A stretch of 64,000 nt of DNA from Calycina herbarum (lineage: Eukaryota; Ascomycota; Leotiomycetes; Helotiales; Pezizellaceae): the NCBI GenBank assembly GCA_001414485.1, contig LLEY01000037.1, positions 1 to 64,000 on the forward strand, in the 5' to 3' direction. Below the pieces are notes generated by a model. That model was not told where the DNA came from. It saw nothing but the letters and a program-made list of their open reading frames with translations, and searched no databases. Shown here piece by piece: positions 59,083-64,000 of this stretch. How positions within the stretch are numbered: position 1 is the stretch's first letter; each line of letters opens with the position of its first letter. Position numbers and translations under genes: made by a program.

Positions 59083-60804
59083 CTGAGTTGCGAGGAGCTG
59101 AGAAGAGTTCCTGATGGTTAATTTGTACTTTTTCCAAAATTCTGTTCATCTGGATTATTCAGAGCAACCAAATTTCTATGGATGATAGAACACAATGAAT
59201 AATACTTCAACTGTGATTGTATTTCAGATAAAGAAATTCTTTGTAAAATGTAAACGAAATACGAGGATGAAAGAGCTTAGCAAGGAAACAAAATATGGAG
59301 TAGCGATTTCTTTCAGCTCTTCATACAATGTCATTCTGTTCACCGCGAGGCCTAGGCCTAAGGTAGAATCATTGGATCAGGGGAAAGAGCGAAGCGAGTC
59401 ACGTGGAGCTATTAACTTACGCCCTTGTGCGTTGTCTTACTTGAGACCAAAAAAAAAACCGCATCACAGTAATGACCTAAAGTGCAAAAGCAACACGACG
59501 ATTGAAAACCCAACCACTTCTCTCCCGTTTTCGTGCCCATGTTGTCGTTCCGCCCATACTCAACCTGAGGTTCTCTACCAGTAAAAAGCCTGACAACGCC
59601 CCCGCCAACCCGCTTAACCCACCCAGTTTCCCCAATGCTAGATATGCACCACGTAACGGTATCGCCGAACACGAGAGCGAGAACGAGTTTTCGCGACATG
59701 CAACAGAACAATTCTGCATATGCCATTTTCCGGTCGTGTTGGGAAGAGTGGGCATATGATAGGTTGTCTGCTAGGTTTATGATATGATAATGTAATGATA
59801 TCGGTATGTAAGAAAATGAGACAGGGGAGACCACCTGTCAACTCGTTTAGCCGCTCGCGCAACACGACGATGCAAGCGAGACCCAAAGGGGACATACCAC
59901 GCGACAAATCAGGTTTTGTGCTACGTACGGAGATGTACTCCGAGATATGAGACGTCCCTTTTCGATCAAGTCTGGAAAAGAATTTACATCGTGTTCGTGT
60001 TTTCTGTTTTCTTCTAGGCCGCTCGCTGCATCGCGGTTTCTCTCAGAGGAAAATGCAAGTGAGGATGTTCTTTCACTCAATGGGATTGTTAGTTCTTTAC
60101 TTGTCTAAGTTGTCTTTAGACCCCGGCGGGGACAGCGATTACAGGTAAAATGGCTCATCACTCATCGCTTAGAGGCGTGCTTGGTGTTACACAGTGCAAC
60201 GGAACCCTCCCGCTCTCTTTCGTGACAAGTATGGAATTCAATCAAAAACGTGTATGAGAGTCGAGAGATCATTTTGCTGATTCTTTCAAACTGTCTAGAA
60301 TGATATCCACGCAGGAATTATACGAGATATACCCTAAGTACTTCTTACAACAGGAATAATTATGGAAGTCCTAGGAGAATGAAGTTCAATTTTTTTTTGG
60401 GACCACCTAAATCTCCTGCATCGGTTCTTCATATGAAATAAATAGCACAGAGTACTATTACTGCAAGTAACTCAAAGTAACGTCGGACCGAGTACCGGGC
60501 TGCGGATCGAATACCAAGAATAGGAGTGGAGTAGCTAAACAAGTCTTCCGACTCGTTCATCTGCTCTCCCGAAACTATGTTTTACGCGAAGTCAAACAAT
60601 CAATTTTTCCGGGAAAAAAGAGACCCGATCCCCTTTCATGTTTTTCGATTCTCTCAAAATCTTAGGATGCTATTTTTACTCCAAAGTCAATGTTTCAATG
60701 ATAAGGTCTCTTCTTCAAAGGTTGTAGATCTCTAACTCGTCTCTCGTGCACTACGAATTGACGATTCTATAAACAAATAAAAGTACATCCGCCACCCCAA
60801 TTAT
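59083..60804. other. Intergenic region, mostly without genes
   Basis: Promoter of the tandem-repeat gene and the 3' flank of spp2. A plus-strand open segment at about 59485-59757 resembles a mitochondrial presequence but has no ATG (see findings). A 12-bp palindrome AGGCCTAGGCCT lies at 59348. Confidence 0.5.
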
Positions 60805-61968
60805 CTACCGCCTCCGATCCCTCTCCCTATCACCATCTCTTCTATAATCCCTATCCCGTTCCCTCTCTCTATCCTGCTCCCTCCTATACCCCCCACCACC
60901 CCTCTCCTCCCGCCTCTCATCTCTGCGTTCCTTCTCCCTAGCATACTCACTAACCTTCGGTCTCCTCTCTGTCCCCCCTTTCCCACCTCCTCTCTTCTCA
61001 TTCAACCTCTTAACATCACTCTTCTGCACCCAAGCCCCCAACTCCTCCGCATCCTTCAACTCCCTCGCCCCAAGCCCAAGTAAATTCTGTCTCCTCTTCA
61101 CATCCCTCACCTTCCCAACTTTTTCCCCTTTCCAGCCCATACCTCGTAGCAGGGCAGCGCCAAACTCCTCAACTGGTACGCGCTCGTAGTCTTCGAGGGT
61201 GGAGACGTCGGGGGCGGCTGCTATGGAGCGTTTATATGCGTCTTCTTCCGAGAGTTTGGGTTCGTTGGTATTAAGGGGCGTGGGGATAACGAGGTCTGGG
61301 CCTTTCTTTTCCGGCGCGGTGCCGAGGAGGGCGGAGAGGGCTTCTTGGTCTGCTGTTTGTGGGGTTTGCTTTTCTTCTTCTCGTGGCGCATCCTTCTCTG
61401 GTTCTCGTCCACCCTCCTTCTCGTCCACAGCGTCGTCTTCAACACTCCTCTCCCGTTTCCTCACGCTCAACCCCCACTTAATCTCCCCATCATTCGAATT
61501 GACAGTATCAACCTCCTCAACCTTCGTCCTCTTTCCCCCTCCTTCTTCTTCTGCCCTGGCCTTCGCCTCCCGTTCCCTCTGCACCTCCGGGGGTAGCAGA
61601 TTCTTCCCCTTAGCCTTAGATCCTCTCCAATCCCTATTCTCCATCCTAGGAATAACCAAAACCTCCTTCTCCCTCTTCCTCTCGTCGCTTTTTTGAATAG
61701 CGCCTCCCTCTCCAAACCCAGTAACTACCTCATGTCTCCCCTTCCCATTTCTCCCACCACCAAATCCATCCTCCGAATCGCTGCCCGAGTCATCGTGAGT
61801 CGCGAATGTAGAGCGCGGCCGCTTCCCCAGAGAACTCGAGGGCGCGGTAGGTTTTGGTTTTACGCCGGGTTTCGAAGATGAGGAGGATTTCGAGGATAAA
61901 GAGAACCCTTTAATTGCGATTTTCGGCGTCGAGGTTCCCGACGAAGGGTCGTATTTTGAGGGCGGCAT
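60805..61968 (-). CDS. spp2: Spp2, G-patch pre-mRNA splicing factor
   Basis: ATG 61968 gives an intronless 387-residue protein. Spp2 (GPKOW in animals) is the G-patch cofactor that recruits and activates the DEAH helicase Prp2 in the spliceosome. The N-terminus has IAIKGFSLSSKSSSSSKPG and a Ser-rich stretch. Conserved parts are EVVTGFGEGGAIQ, KEVLVIPRMENRDWRG, the block YERVPVEEFGAALLRGMGW that starts the G-patch, and RRQNLLGLGA. The C-terminus is a long Arg/Asp/Glu-rich RD/RE tail. The frame is open upstream of 61968 but contains no ATG there. The upstream flank has a TCACGTGA E-box 147 bp before the start. Confidence 0.92.
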   Translation of the reverse strand: MPPSKYDPSSGTSTPKIAIKGFSLSSKSSSSSKPGVKPKPTAPSSSLGKRPRSTFATHDDSGSDSEDGFGGGRNGKGRHEVVTGFGEGGAIQKSDERKREKEVLVIPRMENRDWRGSKAKGKNLLPPEVQREREAKARAEEEGGGKRTKVEEVDTVNSNDGEIKWGLSVRKRERSVEDDAVDEKEGGREPEKDAPREEEKQTPQTADQEALSALLGTAPEKKGPDLVIPTPLNTNEPKLSEEDAYKRSIAAAPDVSTLEDYERVPVEEFGAALLRGMGWKGEKVGKVRDVKRRQNLLGLGARELKDAEELGAWVQKSDVKRLNEKRGGGKGGTERRPKVSEYAREKERRDERREERGGGGYRREQDRERERDRDYRRDGDRERDRRR

Positions 61969-62458
61969 GTTGTATATGGTATGCGACAGGAGTGTGTGGG
62001 TGAGTGGCCTCTCTGTATATTGAATGGTTCGCAAGCGCAAGTCAACATTTACTCTAAAAAATGATGTCAATTATTGGCAAGCCTTGAATCCAAGGCAAGG
62101 AATGCTTTCAGAATTCACGTGATATTGCATCACAATTGAAAACTTGGTAGTGGTGAATCTTTTTATTTACATTTGCGATCAGAGCAAAATATACGCTTGT
62201 ACTCTGAACTTTGACTCCTTTTTGGATTTGTTTCAGGGGGCGGGATTATTATATACGCCTCATAAAAACTGCAACCCACCCAAGGTGCAGTATATCGACA
62301 ACAACCGGCTCTCATGAGCTCGCTCCGAAAACAAAGATCTACTCTAACTGTAGTCCATCCTCCGAACAATGGGAATCCCTCCCAAAAACACCAAACTCCA
62401 CGCCTAAGCATGCCAGCCAACCCTTCCTATAAGGACATCAATTCCCAAACAAGAATCC
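61969..62458. other. Spacer between spp2 and vid21
   Basis: The 490 bp hold the spp2 promoter and leader and the vid21 3' UTR. Apart from the E-box nothing is recognised. Confidence 0.55.
62115..62122. promoter_or_regulatory. E-box TCACGTGA upstream of spp2
   Basis: A perfect CACGTG palindrome in a TCACGTGA context, 147 bp before ATG 61968, almost the same distance as the E-box before the nuclear-protein gene. Confidence 0.45.
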
Positions 62459-64000
62459 TTATTTCGTGCTGTTCACACTGCCTGAGCTATTCCTGTGCGC
62501 ATGACCCTGAGCCTGTTGCCCATTACTTGGACCAGCTCCATTTTGGCTTGCTGCCTGTCTAGCCTGCTCAGCTTGTTGCTGTCTCAACATTTGCGCATAC
62601 AATTGTGGACTACTCTCAACACCTGGAGGAACCCGATGACCTTGTCCATTCATCCCACCCATTGCTCCCGTTGCATTCGTCAATCCACCCGCAGCCGCAT
62701 TCATTGCATTTTGGGCCATCCCGGAGCTTGGCATGGCGTTCTTCAGCTGTTGCTGAATCATACTCCTGATTGTTTCCTGGTTGGCTTGAGGGTACTTTTT
62801 CTTGAAAACCGCCTCCAAGTGTCCTACATAGGTATTCGCTTCTTGGGGTGGCGAGTGTTGACCCATTCTGGGTGATCCGGCTTGACCATGTGCTTGACCT
62901 GGTGAAGGTACCATACCATTGACCGGGGGAGAGACTGCAGCAACACGAGCATCGTTGCCGTTGAAAGCCATCATGTTTTGCATGGCAAATCCAGGTCCAG
63001 GTTGCGGCATGCCATTTGTTCTTGGTGGTGAGTTTTGCTGAATTTGAGGTGATTGACCAGGGGGTTTTCCTTGTTGTTGCATTTGAATCATGGCACGTTG
63101 TTGCTCTGCGGTCTGGGCAGCTTGGTTGATCAATCCCACACTCACGGCTGGGTTTGGCATCGGGAGTTGGCCTTGCATTGCTTGCATTGGGGCTTGAGGA
63201 ACACCATTCATGGGGACTTGGGGTACGCGAAGACCGTTCTGCATCTGTTGACCCATCTGTTGACCCATTTGCTGGGCCATTTGGGGTGGCATCGGGCGAG
63301 GAATCCTATTTTGTTGACCTGGCACCGTAAGATTTTGGCCATTCTGACCGGGTGGTCCATTGGGTGGCTGTGGTCCGTTGGCAGGAGGGGGTCTAGCTTG
63401 GGGCCCTCCATTGGGAGGACCTCCTGGCTGACCTCCTTGCTGACCTCCTTGCTGTGCTGCTCGCTGCTGTTGCTGTTGCAAAAGAGCCTGAAAAAAATTA
63501 GCCAATGTGAATTAAAATAAATGAAGAAAACATGAAATAACAATAGAAATATGAATGGGAACGGGGATTGGAGATATCATACTCTTCGCTGTTGTTCCTG
63601 CCGCTGTTGGAGCAGAAGGACTCGCTCCGCGATCTGTTGCTCACGATCGTGCTTGAGGCGACTGAACTCCTGTGGAGTGTGAACATTTCGTGGTTGTGCA
63701 GGAGGTTGTTGGTTTTCATTGGCTTTGCGTAGAGCAGCCATACCCGCGGCCTGGCTCGCTTTTTGTTGAGCGGTCTCACGTTTCTTGGCTAGCTTTCGCA
63801 TTGCGTCTACCAGAGTAAGATGCTTTTGATTCCGGCGACGTTCAACACGTATACTAGTCGTAGTTCTTCTTCTAGGGGGCTGTTGCATTTGGCCATTAGC
63901 CATCTGTTGTGGTTGAGCAGCAGCAGCAGCTTGCATTACAGCTCTGTTTGCGGCTTCGATGCGACTGGTGTATGCTCTAAAGTAATGTGTCTTTTGCATA
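62459..64000 (-). CDS. vid21: Vid21/Eaf1, NuA4 histone acetyltransferase subunit (3' part)
   Basis: Only the C-terminal part lies in the window: exon 64000-63583, a 95-bp intron (GTATGA..TTTTCAG), then exon 63487-62459 ending in TAA. Vid21/Eaf1 is the platform subunit of the NuA4 complex. The visible sequence begins with a helical block HYFRAYTSRIEAANRAV. It continues with the family-typical HLTLVDAMRKLAKKRETAQQK and HTPQEFSRLKHDREQQIAERV, then a long Gln/Pro/Gly/Met-rich low-complexity tail (GQQMGQQMGQQM, many PNGGP and QQQ runs). The upstream HSA and SANT domains would lie beyond position 64000. The Met at 63999 is probably internal, not the start. The low-complexity tail is normal for fungal homologues. 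Confidence 0.85.

Noticed and set aside
58967..59149. Minus-strand frame with a His-Phe repeat (HFHFHF)
   Set aside because: It is a reading of the ACTTCC/ACTTTC leader microsatellite in another frame than the downstream gene.

Overview
This is nuclear DNA from a filamentous ascomycete. Genes are split by short introns (about 45-100 bp) with GT..AG ends and CTAAC-type branch points, and they encode typical fungal proteins. The style of the G-alpha, Sec18, Lte1 and Vid21 proteins fits the Leotiomycetes, perhaps a Botrytis/Sclerotinia-like fungus. That placement is inference, because no marker here fixes the species. Exon borders were read by eye; nearly all multi-exon models below were checked for a coding length divisible by three.

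Layout. 0-4.4 kb holds two broken genes: a truncated isochorismatase-type hydrolase, and a HET-domain gene with a frameshift and an in-frame stop. 5.4-10.7 kb is housekeeping: sec18 (NSF) diverging from a LENG1-like CIR_N protein, then a lipocalin-like hypothetical gene. 12.3-17.7 kb is lte1, a very large Ras-type GEF. About 6.5 kb without a recognisable gene follows, up to a threonate-dehydrogenase-like gene (24.2-25.8 kb) and a large nuclear-looking protein of unknown function (27.7-30.7 kb). 30.7-40.4 kb is AT-rich and gene-poor. It holds dispersed repeats, coding-like fragments, a trans-enoyl-reductase-like MDR enzyme (34.2-35.5 kb) and a predicted secreted protein (38.0-39.3 kb). The group I G-alpha gene lies at 40.4-41.8 kb, then another gene-poor stretch and a small single-pass membrane protein (46.2-46.9 kb). 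48.6-56.6 kb holds urb2 (nine coding exons, the first only ATG), an alpha/beta hydrolase convergent with it, and kti12. 58.4-59.0 kb is an unusual gene made almost entirely of in-frame tandem repeats. 60.8-64 kb holds spp2 and the 3' part of vid21/eaf1, which runs off the window.

Functionally the conserved genes are independent housekeeping or signalling genes: membrane fusion, splicing, ribosome and tRNA modification, chromatin, G-protein and Ras-family signalling. I see no secondary-metabolite cluster, CRISPR array, rRNA or tRNA. The most novel items are the in-frame tandem-repeat gene at 58.4-59.0 kb, the unknown secreted and nuclear proteins, the 11-bp helical-period array near 11.5 kb, and the small families of diverged repeats in the gene-poor stretches.
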